Below are positions 1-7,422 of a stretch of 64,000 nucleotides of DNA, in pieces (position 1 is the first letter of the stretch; each line of letters starts with the position of its first letter). The translations under genes and the position numbers were made by a program. The stretch comes from Streptomyces cinnabarinus (GTDB lineage Bacteria > Actinomycetota > Actinomycetes > Streptomycetales > Streptomycetaceae): positions 6,882,001-6,946,000 of the forward strand of contig NZ_CP114413.1 of NCBI RefSeq assembly GCF_027270315.1, read 5' to 3'. The notes under the pieces were generated by a model. That model was not told the DNA's origin. It saw only the letters and a program-made list of their open reading frames with translations, and did not search any database.

Positions 1-494
1 TGCTCGCCGGAGTCCTCGGGCACCACCCCCATCTGCACGGGGTCCTGGTCGACACCCCGGTCGGCGTGGCCGGAGCCCCGGACACCCTCGCCGCCGCGGG
101 CGTCGCGGACCGGTGCGTGCTCGTCGCCCAGGACTTCCTCGCCGCCGTGCCCGAGGGCGGCGACCGCTATGTGATCAAGAGCGTGCTGCACGACTGGGAC
201 GACGAGCGCTGTGTGACGATCCTGCGCAACTGCCGCCAGGCCATGGCGGACACGGCCCGGGTGCTGATCGTCGAGGTCGTCGCCCCGCCCGTCGCGGACA
301 CCACGACCGACCCCTTCCTCACCGTCAGCGACCTCAACCTGATGGTTCTGACCCATGGCCGGGAGCGCACCGAGCGGGAGTTCACCGGACTCCTCGATGC
401 CGCCGGCCTCGAACTCACCGAGATCGGCGCGCCGCTCGGCTTCAGCGGCTACCGGGTCATCGAGGCCCGCCCCACCGCCGGACCCGTCCGATGA
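1..494 (+). CDS. SAM-dependent O-methyltransferase, C-terminal part (5' end outside window)
   Basis: The reading frame is open from base 3, so the gene starts upstream; about 163 C-terminal residues are present. They match the catalytic domain of small-molecule O-methyltransferases of the hydroxyindole/caffeate type. A Leu-His-Asp-Trp-Asp-Asp stretch with the presumed catalytic base His (codon at 189) is followed by the acidic VLIVEVV strand and a C-terminal FSGYRVIEA strand. The SAM-binding glycine loop must lie upstream. The family methylates hydroxyls of aromatic or polyketide products. The stop overlaps an ATG at 491 and seven more genes follow on the same strand, so it belongs to a biosynthetic operon that continues left of the window. 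The substrate is unknown. Confidence 0.88.
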   Translation, partial: LAGVLGHHPHLHGVLVDTPVGVAGAPDTLAAAGVADRCVLVAQDFLAAVPEGGDRYVIKSVLHDWDDERCVTILRNCRQAMADTARVLIVEVVAPPVADTTTDPFLTVSDLNLMVLTHGRERTEREFTGLLDAAGLELTEIGAPLGFSGYRVIEARPTAGPVR

Positions 495-544
495 CGCGGC
501 AGGACGGCCGAGTGACGCGGCAAGACAACGGAGGAACGCAAGAG

Positions 545-1513
545 TTGGGAACCATCGAGGAAGCCACCGGCCAGGTCGGCCCGAGCACCCTGCGCAGACT
601 GGCGGCGGCCTGGCCCCGCCGGGCCACCGTGCGCACGGACATGGACAAGGTCACCGGAGCGGGGGAGTACGACCCCGGACTGCTCGACTACCCCGTCGCG
701 CTGATGCCGTTCGGCGAGCACCCCGACTTCCAGGGCGCCCCGCAGGACAAGCGGCGCACGGTGAACACCCTGGGCTGGATCGCGTACAACGAACGCGTCG
801 TGGCCGCCGAGGAGTTCGTCGTCAACCCCACCTTCGAGAAGCTCGGCCACGCCGTGTTCCCCGGGGTGGACCGGTTCGAGGTGAAGGAGATCGTGCGGCA
901 GTCCCACATCGACGAGGTGTGGCACACGTACATGCACATGCTCGGCATGCAGCGCACCCGGGAGGCCCGGGGCATCACCGCCGAGCCCGACTGCGGTCAC
1001 CCCGTCACCAACCGGCTCCTGTACGAGGCGCAGGACGCCGCCGCCGAGCGCTGGAAGTCGGATCTGCTCCTGCTGCTGTGGACCACGGTCGGTGAGGTCA
1101 GCGTGAACGCCTTCCTCGACCTGATGGCCCGGGACACCACCGTGCAGCCGCTGCACTCCACGATCGCCCGGCTGCACGCCCGCGACGAGTCGGCGCACGG
1201 CCCGGTCATGGTCGAGGTGATGAAGGACGTCTTCGTCAACCTCTCCCGGCAGCAGCAGGACTTCTTCGTGGCGTCCCTGCCCGCCGCGATCAACGCCTTC
1301 TGCGCCGAGGACTTCGACTGGTGGCTGAAGGTCCTCCGGTTCGCCGGCATCCCCAAGGCCCGCGACATCGTCGAGGACTCCCGGGGCGGACAGGCGGAGC
1401 TGCTCGTCACCGACTTCTCCGGGATCCTGCGCATGCTGCGGGAGCTGGACGTGGCGGACCGGGTGGACTTCGACTTCGGGGCAGCCGCGGGCGCCACGGG
1501 GAGGGCGGCATGA
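545..1513 (+). CDS. AurF-type di-iron N-oxygenase (p-aminobenzoate N-oxygenase family)
   Basis: A 322-residue protein, close to AurF (336). All seven iron-ligand positions known for AurF are present with one constant offset of 12: Glu89, Glu124, His127, Glu184, His211, Glu215 and His218, the last three in LHARDESAH. AurF oxidises an aryl amine to a nitro group with a dinuclear iron centre. Conservation of every ligand suggests an active N-oxygenase, but the substrate is not predictable. I chose the TTG at 545 because GGAGG lies 10 bases upstream; in-frame ATG 491, which overlaps the previous stop, and GTG 512 are alternatives. The 3' end overlaps the next start. It sits with a methyltransferase, nucleotide-like proteins and a glycosyltransferase, so a nitro- or N-oxy-bearing product is a reasonable inference. 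Confidence 0.9.
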   Translation: MGTIEEATGQVGPSTLRRLAAAWPRRATVRTDMDKVTGAGEYDPGLLDYPVALMPFGEHPDFQGAPQDKRRTVNTLGWIAYNERVVAAEEFVVNPTFEKLGHAVFPGVDRFEVKEIVRQSHIDEVWHTYMHMLGMQRTREARGITAEPDCGHPVTNRLLYEAQDAAAERWKSDLLLLLWTTVGEVSVNAFLDLMARDTTVQPLHSTIARLHARDESAHGPVMVEVMKDVFVNLSRQQQDFFVASLPAAINAFCAEDFDWWLKVLRFAGIPKARDIVEDSRGGQAELLVTDFSGILRMLRELDVADRVDFDFGAAAGATGRAA

Positions 1514-2040
1514 TCCTCACCGGTCCCGAGATCACCGAGGCCGCGAGCGACGGCCGGATCGTCATCTCGCCGTTCAACCCGGCCCAGGTGAACCCCAACA
1601 GCTACAACGTCTGCCTCGGCGACAGGCTGCTGACCTACACCGACGACGTCATCGACCCCTACCGGCCCAACGCCACCCGGGAGATCATCATCGGGGAGGA
1701 CGGCTATGTCCTCAGGCCCGACCAGCTCTATCTCGGGCACACCGTGGAACAGGTCGGCTCCGACCAGTACGTGCCGCTGCTCTTCGGGCGGTCCTCGGTC
1801 GGCCGGCTCGGGCTGTTCGTGGAGATCACGGCACCCATCGGCGACATCGGCTTCCACGGCCAGTGGACGCTGATGCTCTCCCCGGTCCAGCCGCTGCGGG
1901 TGTACCCGGGGATGAAGATCGGCCAGATCATGTTCTTCGTGTCGCTCGGCGAGGTCGACCTCTACCGCGGCAAGTACCAGTCCTCGGCGGGCCCCCAGGA
2001 GTCCCGCTACTGGAAGGACGTGGCGGTGCCGACCACATGA
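1510..2040 (+). CDS. dCTP deaminase-like protein 1 (motif 2 intact, catalytic Glu replaced by Met)
   Basis: A 176-residue protein of the dCTP deaminase/dUTPase trimeric fold. The phosphate-binding motif GRSSVGRLG is intact (Arg94, Ser95, Ser96, Arg99, equivalent to E. coli Arg110, Ser111, Ser112, Arg115). The position of the catalytic Glu138, 27 residues after the first Ser, is Met122. It should therefore not deaminate dCTP alone. The ATG at 1510 overlaps the previous stop and the gene overlaps its paralogue by four bases. Its companion keeps the Glu and has lost motif 2, so a mixed trimer is possible. Placement after an N-oxygenase suggests a role in a special pathway, for instance binding or modifying a pyrimidine nucleotide, rather than in dUMP supply. 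Confidence 0.85.
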   Translation: MILTGPEITEAASDGRIVISPFNPAQVNPNSYNVCLGDRLLTYTDDVIDPYRPNATREIIIGEDGYVLRPDQLYLGHTVEQVGSDQYVPLLFGRSSVGRLGLFVEITAPIGDIGFHGQWTLMLSPVQPLRVYPGMKIGQIMFFVSLGEVDLYRGKYQSSAGPQESRYWKDVAVPTT

Positions 2041-2564
2041 TCCTCACCAGGGAGGCCATCGCCACCGCCGTGGAACGCGGCGACATCGTCATCGAGCCCT
2101 TCGACCCGGAGCGGATCTCGCCCAACGCCTACGACTGGCACCTCGGCGACCGCATCCGGGTCTGCGAGGGCGACGAGCTGGACGCCGCCGCCGCGACCCG
2201 CGTCACCGAGCACGTCATCCCGCCCGAGGGCATGGTGCTGCGGCCGGGACGGCTCTACCTCGGCGTCACCCATGAGCGCACCCACTCCGAGCGCTACGCC
2301 CAGATGATCAACGGCGACCGCAGCCTCGGCGCGCTCGGTGTCTGGGTCCATGTCTCCGCCCCGCTCGGACACGTGGGCCACGCCATCCGCTGGACCCTGG
2401 AGATCCGGGTGGCACGGCCGGTGCGGGTCTACCCCCGCATGCCCTTCGGGAAGATCGTGTTCCTGGTGGCCGAGGGCGCGATGTCCAGCTACCAGAGTCT
2501 GGGCCGCAAATACACCCGGACCAGCGGGATCGACATCTCGCGGCTGTACGAGGAGCTGCGGTGA
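2037..2564 (+). CDS. dCTP deaminase-like protein 2 (catalytic Glu kept, motif 2 degenerate)
   Basis: A 175-residue paralogue of the preceding protein with the same MILT start and nearly ungapped numbering. Here Glu122 (RWTLEI, matching E. coli Glu138) is present. Motif 2 reads GDRSLGALG, so Arg94, Ser95 and Arg99 are Asp, Arg and Ala. It is the mirror image of the losses in protein 1. In the dUTPase/dCTP-deaminase trimer, motifs 2 and 3 of one active site come from different subunits, so the two proteins could build composite sites together; this is inference. Translational coupling by a four-base overlap on both sides fits equal production of the two chains. Confidence 0.85.
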   Translation: MILTREAIATAVERGDIVIEPFDPERISPNAYDWHLGDRIRVCEGDELDAAAATRVTEHVIPPEGMVLRPGRLYLGVTHERTHSERYAQMINGDRSLGALGVWVHVSAPLGHVGHAIRWTLEIRVARPVRVYPRMPFGKIVFLVAEGAMSSYQSLGRKYTRTSGIDISRLYEELR

Positions 2565-3658
2565 GCGCGCCCCGGACCCTGACCGGACTCGACCTGCCCT
2601 GGGGCAGCCCGGGCGGCAGCGTCGAACTGCTCAAGGATCTGTACCTGGACCCGGACGGGCCGCTGAAGGCGAGCGCGTTCATGCTCGTCCCGGAAGACGG
2701 CTCCCCGCCGCCCGACGAGAGCACCCTCGCCCTGCTCGACGTCCCCGGCAAACAGCTCAGCGGCGAGGGCTTCTGGGCCTACGTCGACCGGCTCACGGAC
2801 GCGGTCACCGCCCGCTTCCCGCACACCGAGCAGGACGTCGTGCACCTCCAGCACCTCGCCTTCGGCGCCACCCCGGCGCTCCTGCGGGGCTATCCCAAGC
2901 AGCCCGCCATCGGCCTGGTGCACGGCACGGACCTGCTGTTCGCCGCCGAGTACGACACCCAGGGCGCGGTGCTGCGGGAGGCCGTCGAGGCGGCCCGCTC
3001 CCTGGTGGTGCCGACCGCCGGGATGGCCGACCAACTGCGCCGAGTGGCCCCGGAGACGGACAGCGACCGTATCGTCCACATCCCCTGGGGCGTCCCCGAC
3101 GCCCTGCTGGCCGAACCACCGGTACGAACTCCTCGGGACGGCGGGCCACTTCGGGTCCTCTACGCCGGCCGCCTCACCGCGGAGAAGGGCGCCGCCGAAC
3201 TGGCCGCCGCGCTCTCCGGGGTACCGGGTGTGCGGCTCAGCATGGCCGCGCCGGTCGCCGAGTTCCGGCGGCTGGCCGGGGAACGGGACCTGTCGGCCGT
3301 ACGGCATCTGGGGTGGCTGAGCCGCCGGGAGCTGTGGGCCGCGTTCGCCGGGCACGATCTGCTGGTGGTGCCGTCCGCGAAGCTGGAGGCGTTCGGTCTG
3401 GTGGCCGTGGAGGCGCAGGCCTGCGGACTGCCGGTGGCCTACCAGCCGGTGCCGGGGCTGCGGGACGCGCTCGGCGACTCGGCGCTGCCGCTCGATCTCC
3501 TCGCCGACCCCCGGCGGGCGCTCGCCGAGCTGACCGGGCTGCGGGACGACCCCGGCGCGCTGGAGGGCCTGCGCCGGTCCGGGTTCCGCAACGCGGCGCG
3601 CTTTCCGCTGTCCAGGACCGCACGCGACCTTGCCGCCCTCTCCGCCCAGGTGCGGTGA
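2561..3658 (+). CDS. GT4-family glycosyltransferase
   Basis: A 365-residue GT-B fold glycosyltransferase. The N-terminal acceptor domain holds the LVHGTD strand near residue 120. The C-terminal donor domain has YAGRLTAEKG at 201-210 and the E-x7-E motif of retaining GT4 enzymes (Glu276 and Glu284 in KLEAFGLVAVEA). It would transfer a sugar from an NDP-sugar to the pathway intermediate in the cytoplasm. The GTG start overlaps the previous stop by four bases. No sugar-biosynthesis genes are visible nearby, so the donor is probably a primary-metabolism NDP-sugar, which is inference. Confidence 0.88.
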   Translation: MSAPRTLTGLDLPWGSPGGSVELLKDLYLDPDGPLKASAFMLVPEDGSPPPDESTLALLDVPGKQLSGEGFWAYVDRLTDAVTARFPHTEQDVVHLQHLAFGATPALLRGYPKQPAIGLVHGTDLLFAAEYDTQGAVLREAVEAARSLVVPTAGMADQLRRVAPETDSDRIVHIPWGVPDALLAEPPVRTPRDGGPLRVLYAGRLTAEKGAAELAAALSGVPGVRLSMAAPVAEFRRLAGERDLSAVRHLGWLSRRELWAAFAGHDLLVVPSAKLEAFGLVAVEAQACGLPVAYQPVPGLRDALGDSALPLDLLADPRRALAELTGLRDDPGALEGLRRSGFRNAARFPLSRTARDLAALSAQVR

Positions 3659-3684
3659 GCCACCGACCGTCCGAAGGAACCGAC

Positions 3685-4353
3685 ATGTACACCGCCGCGC
3701 TGTTCGACCTCGACGGCACCCTGATCGACACCGAGCCCCGCAGCCATGAGGCGTGGTCGCGGCTCTTCCGCAACCACGGCGTCCCCCACGACGAGGCCAC
3801 CATCCGGGGCTTCGCCGGGCGGCCCCCGCGCGAGGCGCTGCTCGACCATCTGCCCCGCTTCCCCGGACACACCGTCGACGAGCTCTTCGCCGAGGCCCTC
3901 GCCTACACGGCCCTCCCCGACATGCCCCCGGTCGGCGCCGTTCCCGGTGCCCTCGAACTCCTCGCCCGGCTCAAGGAGTCGGGGGTCCCGCTCGGGCTGG
4001 TGACCTCGGGCACCCGGGACTACGCCCGGCACGAACTCGGCGCGGTCGGGGCGCTGGACCTCTTCGACGTGCTGATCACCTCCGACGACGTCAGCCGCGG
4101 CAAGCCCGATCCGGAAGGCTGCCTCAAGTGCTGTGCGGCGCTCGGGGTTTCACCCGGAGACGTCGTGGTCTTCGAGGACGCCCCGGCCGGGGTCGCGGCG
4201 GCGAAGGCCGCCGGTGCCGACGTGGTGGCGATCACCTCCACCCAGTCCGCCGAGGCGCTGGCCGCGGCCGATCTGATCGTCCCCGATCTCACCGGGATGA
4301 CCTGGCCGCCGCCGACCCCCGCGACGGCCGCCGCGACCCGGACGGAGGCCTGA
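3685..4353 (+). CDS. HAD-superfamily phosphatase/phosphomutase (beta-phosphoglucomutase-like)
   Basis: A 222-residue HAD hydrolase of subfamily I. Asp8 and Asp10 in LFDLDGTL are the nucleophile and acid/base. The cap domain spans roughly residues 20-90, followed by motif II (VTSGT), motif III Lys in GKPDPEG and motif IV in VVFEDAPAGV. Such enzymes dephosphorylate sugar phosphates or nucleotides, or act as phosphoglucomutases. AAGGA nine bases before the ATG supports the start. It lies 26 bases after the glycosyltransferase and 3 bases before the CutC-like gene, so it is in the same operon and probably removes a phosphate late in the pathway. Confidence 0.88.
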   Translation: MYTAALFDLDGTLIDTEPRSHEAWSRLFRNHGVPHDEATIRGFAGRPPREALLDHLPRFPGHTVDELFAEALAYTALPDMPPVGAVPGALELLARLKESGVPLGLVTSGTRDYARHELGAVGALDLFDVLITSDDVSRGKPDPEGCLKCCAALGVSPGDVVVFEDAPAGVAAAKAAGADVVAITSTQSAEALAAADLIVPDLTGMTWPPPTPATAAATRTEA

Positions 4354-4356
4354 GCC

Positions 4357-5064
4357 ATGGGCGAGGCGATTCTCGAAGTCGTCGTCACCTCCGCCGAGGA
4401 GGCGCGGGCGGCCGTCGCGGGCGGCGCCCACCGGCTGGAGCTGGCGGCCGACATGGACGCCGACGGAATGACCCCCGCGCTCGCGGAGTTCGTCCGCACC
4501 CGCGACGCCGTCACCGTGCCGGTACGGGTGATGCTGCGCGACAAGGGCGGCTTCCAGGCCGCCGACCTCGACGCCCTGCGCGCCGCCGCCGGGGCGCTGC
4601 GCGCGGCGGGCGCCGAGGAGTTCGTCCTCGGCTTCCTCACCGCGGACGGCGCACCGGACCTGCTCGCGGTCCCCGCCCTGCTCGACGCGGTGCCGGGCTG
4701 CCGCTGGACGTTCCACCGGGCGGTGGACCACGCTGCCGACCGGACGGCGCTGCGGCACGCCATCGAGGGGCTGCCCGGCCTGGACACCCTGCTGTCCGCG
4801 GGCAGCGTCGCCGGTGTCGCGGACGGTCTGCCCACCCTGCTCGCGGAGGCGGACCGCCAGGGGGAGCCGGGCCACACCGTGGCCATGATGGCGGGCGGGG
4901 GACTCGGCGCCGGGCACGTGCCCGCGCTGCGCGCCCGGGGCGTCGACGCCTTCCACGTCGGTACCTCGGTGCGGCACCGGGGCTGGGACAGCCCGGTCGA
5001 CCCGGCCGCCGTACGCCGCTGGCGCGAGCTGATCGACGCCGCCGCCCGGACGGACGGGGGCTGA
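4357..5064 (+). CDS. CutC-like TIM-barrel protein
   Basis: A 235-residue homologue of the CutC family, a TIM barrel of uncertain biochemical role first linked to copper tolerance. Visible family marks are GGAHRLELAADMDADGMTP near the N-terminus, VMLRDKGGF where CutC has RPRGGDF, LGFLTADGAPD, FHRAVDH and a late MAGGGL strand. The first and third marks are well preserved while the RPRGG loop has drifted, which suggests a specialised version. It starts 3 bases after the HAD gene and is followed directly by the HIT gene. Its presence in a biosynthetic operon hints at an enzyme role, but I cannot assign one. Confidence 0.8.
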   Translation: MGEAILEVVVTSAEEARAAVAGGAHRLELAADMDADGMTPALAEFVRTRDAVTVPVRVMLRDKGGFQAADLDALRAAAGALRAAGAEEFVLGFLTADGAPDLLAVPALLDAVPGCRWTFHRAVDHAADRTALRHAIEGLPGLDTLLSAGSVAGVADGLPTLLAEADRQGEPGHTVAMMAGGGLGAGHVPALRARGVDAFHVGTSVRHRGWDSPVDPAAVRRWRELIDAAARTDGG

Positions 5065-5065
5065 C

Positions 5066-5497
5066 ATGACGGCCGAGTGCGTGTTCTGCGACATCGTGGC
5101 GGGCCGGCTGCACGCGGAGATCCTCTTCGAGGACGAGCGGACCGTGGCCTTCCTCGACAACACCGCGGTGATGGAGGGCCACACCCTCGTCATCCCGCGT
5201 GCGCACGCGGCGGACATCTGGGAGATCCCCGAGGACGACGCGGCGGCGGTGATGCGCACCGTCCACCGCATGGCCGCGGTCCTCGACGGTGTGCTCAAGC
5301 CCGACGGCCTGACCCTGTTCCAGGCGAACCGCCCCGCGGGCTGGCAGGACGTCTTCCACCTCCACGTCCACCTGGTCCCGCGGGAGGACGCCGACCGCCT
5401 GAACCGCCCCTGGTACGTGGACCGCGCCGACCCCGAGGCCCTGGCGCGGACCCGCCGCCGCATCCTGGGGGAGGGGAGCGCGGATGCCCTCCGCTAG
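5066..5497 (+). CDS. HIT-family nucleotide hydrolase/transferase
   Basis: A 143-residue histidine-triad protein. CVFCDIVAG begins the fold (Cys6 and Cys9 could bind zinc), and the catalytic triad motif is His98-x-His100-x-His102 in VFHLHVHLVP. Family members (Hint, Fhit) hydrolyse nucleotidyl-phosphoramidates or dinucleoside polyphosphates through a nucleotidyl-His intermediate. As last gene of the operon, one base after the CutC-like stop, it could release a nucleotide from an adenylylated or nucleotidylated intermediate, which would fit the dCTP-deaminase-like partners. That link is inference. Confidence 0.9.
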   Translation: MTAECVFCDIVAGRLHAEILFEDERTVAFLDNTAVMEGHTLVIPRAHAADIWEIPEDDAAAVMRTVHRMAAVLDGVLKPDGLTLFQANRPAGWQDVFHLHVHLVPREDADRLNRPWYVDRADPEALARTRRRILGEGSADALR

Positions 5498-5595
5498 GGA
5501 TCGCCCGACGACTTCCGCCCGCAGCGCGGGCGTTGCCGAGAACCGGCCGCGCCGGGCCCGCGCGGGGGGCGTCCCCGTTGCCGCCGCGCCGCCCG

Positions 5596-5651
5596 TGCTA
5601 CGGGTGGACGACGAACCCGACAACACCGGCCCTAGTCCGTCGCCCGTAGCA
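5596..5651. terminator. Long inverted repeat between convergent genes, possible terminator
   Basis: TGCTACGGG at 5596-5604 is repeated inverted as CCCGTAGCA at 5643-5651, with partial pairing extending outward on both sides. It lies where the biosynthetic operon (+) meets the end of the GntR gene (-) and overlaps the last codons of the latter. The loop is long (38 bases) and there is no T-tract, so terminator function is tentative. Confidence 0.35.
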
Positions 5652-6291
5652 ACGTTGTCACGAACCGGTAGCGGGCGCCGCGGTACACCGAGCGGACCCA
5701 GTCCACCGGCTCGCCGTCCGCGGTGCGCGAGTGCCGGGTCACCAGCAGCATCGGCTGGCCCACGTCGGTGTGCAGCAGCGTGGCCTCGCACGGGGTCGCC
5801 AGCGTGGTCTCGACGGTCACCTCGCCCTCCGCCGCGTGCCCCGCCCCGGGGTTGCGGTGCGTCGTCTCGACCGCCAGTGGCTCGCCGTCGGCCAGCAGCA
5901 ACCGCTCGACGCGCAGCACCGGTTCGCCGACGCCGACGCCGAGCAGCCCCGACAGCTTCTCGTCCGCGGCGACCCGGCCGACGTCAAGTGTCCGCGCGCC
6001 GGGTTCGACTCCCTGGGCCCGCAGATCCTCGGCGCAGGAGTCGAGGCGCAGGGTCCCGTACACCTTCGGACGTGCCACGAACGTGCCCTTGCCGTGCACC
6101 CGGTCCAGGCGTCCCTCGCCCGCGAGTTCGCGCAGGGCCCGCCGGACGGTGGTGCGCGAGGTGCGCAGCGCGACCGCCAGCGACCGCTCCGCCGGGATCG
6201 GCGCGTCGGGCCCCAAGGTCCGTGTCAACTCCAGCAACTGCTCCTTGACGCGGTAGTACTTGGGCGCTCGCGCACCGGCATCGGTGGTCAT
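5632..6291 (-). CDS. GntR-family regulator, HutC/UTRA subfamily
   Basis: A 219-residue regulator. The N-terminal winged helix-turn-helix spans about residues 10-75 (PAERSLAVALRTSRTTVRRAL) and the C-terminal UTRA ligand domain about 85-215. UTRA members of the DasR/NagR type bind sugar-phosphates or other small acids and leave DNA on binding. AGGAG lies five bases before the ATG at 6291. It is divergent from the PhyH operon, and a palindrome of the HutC/DasR type lies between them, 17 bases upstream of a TATAAC -10 for this gene. It therefore probably represses both itself and the operon. Confidence 0.92.
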   Translation of the reverse strand: MTTDAGARAPKYYRVKEQLLELTRTLGPDAPIPAERSLAVALRTSRTTVRRALRELAGEGRLDRVHGKGTFVARPKVYGTLRLDSCAEDLRAQGVEPGARTLDVGRVAADEKLSGLLGVGVGEPVLRVERLLLADGEPLAVETTHRNPGAGHAAEGEVTVETTLATPCEATLLHTDVGQPMLLVTRHSRTADGEPVDWVRSVYRGARYRFVTTLLRATD

Positions 6292-6345
6292 GCTCCTGCC
6301 TTCCGGCCGCTCGGCGGACTCCGTTATAGCCCCGGATACCCCTCC

Positions 6346-6359
6346 TTGGTCTAGTCCAA
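6346..6359. promoter_or_regulatory. GntR/UTRA-type operator palindrome
   Basis: TTGGTCTAGTCCAA is a 14-bp palindrome with one mismatched pair and closely matches the TGGTCTAGACCA core known for DasR/NagR-like regulators. It is the only such site I noticed here and lies between the divergent regulator and PhyH genes. On the minus strand a TATAAC -10 (6323-6328) is exactly 17 bases away, so the site covers the -35 of the regulator promoter. Confidence 0.75.
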
Positions 6360-6405
6360 TACTCGGCCATTCGGCCGCAGCACAAACGAGCCTGGAGCAC
6401 CAGCC

Positions 6406-7422
6406 ATGCCCATCCCTGACCAGCGTCTGCACCGGGCGGCATCGACCCGCCCCTACTTCAGCGCCGACGGCGAGACCTACCTCACCCCCACCCCCCTGCG
6501 CCGGATCGAGAAGTCCCGCCCCCTGCGCGTGCTCTCCGCGGAGGACTTCGCCTGCTGGCAGACGTACGGCTATGTCGTCGTCCGCGAGGCGATCTCCCCC
6601 GAGGCCGCGCGCGGCCTGCTGGAGTTCGCCTGGGACTTCCAGGGCCTCGACCCCGAGCGCCCCGAAACCTGGTACGAGGAGCGGGAGTTCCGCTCCGACC
6701 TGGACCGCGACCTGTTCGTCTACGGCTTCGTCGAGGCGTACCACCACCAGCTCATCTGGGACAGCCGCCAGAACCAGCGGGTCTACGACGCGTTCGTCGA
6801 CATCTGGGACTGCGAGGAGCTGTGGACCACGCTGGACCGGCTGAACCTCAACCCGCCCAACATCAAGAACCGTTCGCGCTCCCTGATCGAACCCACCGAG
6901 CAGGGCTTCGACATCGAGCTGCACTGGGACGTCGACACCACCCTGGAAGTACTGCCCCAGCGCGTCCAGGGCATCATCGCGCTCAACGACACCGAGCCCG
7001 AACTGGGCGGGTTCCAGTGCTGCCCGGAGCTGTTCCGGCAGTTCGACCGGTGGCGGGTGGAGCAGCCCGAGGGCCGTGACCCCATCCGGCCCGCCGTCGA
7101 CCGCCGGGAGTTCCCCCTGGTGCGGCCCGACCTCCGGGCCGGCGACCTGCTGATCTTCAACGGGCTGCTGGCGCACGGTGTGGCCCCCAACTCCGGCAGC
7201 GGCGCCCGCGCGGTCCAGTACCTCTCGATGATGCCCGCCCTGGAGGAACACGAGGAGCTGAGGCGCTCACGCGTCGACTCCTGGCGCACCCTCGGCACCC
7301 CCGACTGGAACGGCACCCTGCTCGGCGACGCGGTCCGGCCCGAGTCCCTCCGCTACGGCGCCGCCGACCTGACCGGCCTGGGCCGCAAGGTACTGGGCCT
7401 GGACTCCTGGGACGCCCGGTGA
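6406..7422 (+). CDS. Phytanoyl-CoA dioxygenase-family Fe(II)/2-oxoglutarate oxygenase
   Basis: A 338-residue PhyH-type oxygenase. The iron triad is His173 and Asp175 (LHWDVDTT) plus His257 (LLAHGVAPN), with Arg268 as the likely 2-oxoglutarate carboxylate ligand. Such enzymes hydroxylate or otherwise oxidise free amino acids, acyl groups or natural-product scaffolds using O2 and 2-oxoglutarate. It is the first gene of a tight five-gene operon behind the GntR operator. Because a PLP decarboxylase and an acetyltransferase follow, hydroxylation of an amino-acid-derived substrate is a fair guess. The GTG start of the next gene overlaps its stop. Confidence 0.88.
   Translation: MPIPDQRLHRAASTRPYFSADGETYLTPTPLRRIEKSRPLRVLSAEDFACWQTYGYVVVREAISPEAARGLLEFAWDFQGLDPERPETWYEEREFRSDLDRDLFVYGFVEAYHHQLIWDSRQNQRVYDAFVDIWDCEELWTTLDRLNLNPPNIKNRSRSLIEPTEQGFDIELHWDVDTTLEVLPQRVQGIIALNDTEPELGGFQCCPELFRQFDRWRVEQPEGRDPIRPAVDRREFPLVRPDLRAGDLLIFNGLLAHGVAPNSGSGARAVQYLSMMPALEEHEELRRSRVDSWRTLGTPDWNGTLLGDAVRPESLRYGAADLTGLGRKVLGLDSWDAR

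Noticed and set aside
2338..3684. Long open frame running over the glycosyltransferase gene into the HAD gene
   Set aside because: The part before 3685 is Arg/Pro-rich frame-shadow protein without motifs, whereas the glycosyltransferase frame shows a full GT4 pattern.
5498..5631. Small gene between the HIT and GntR genes
   Set aside because: Only short frames without ribosome-binding site or signal; the stretch is explained by a possible hairpin.
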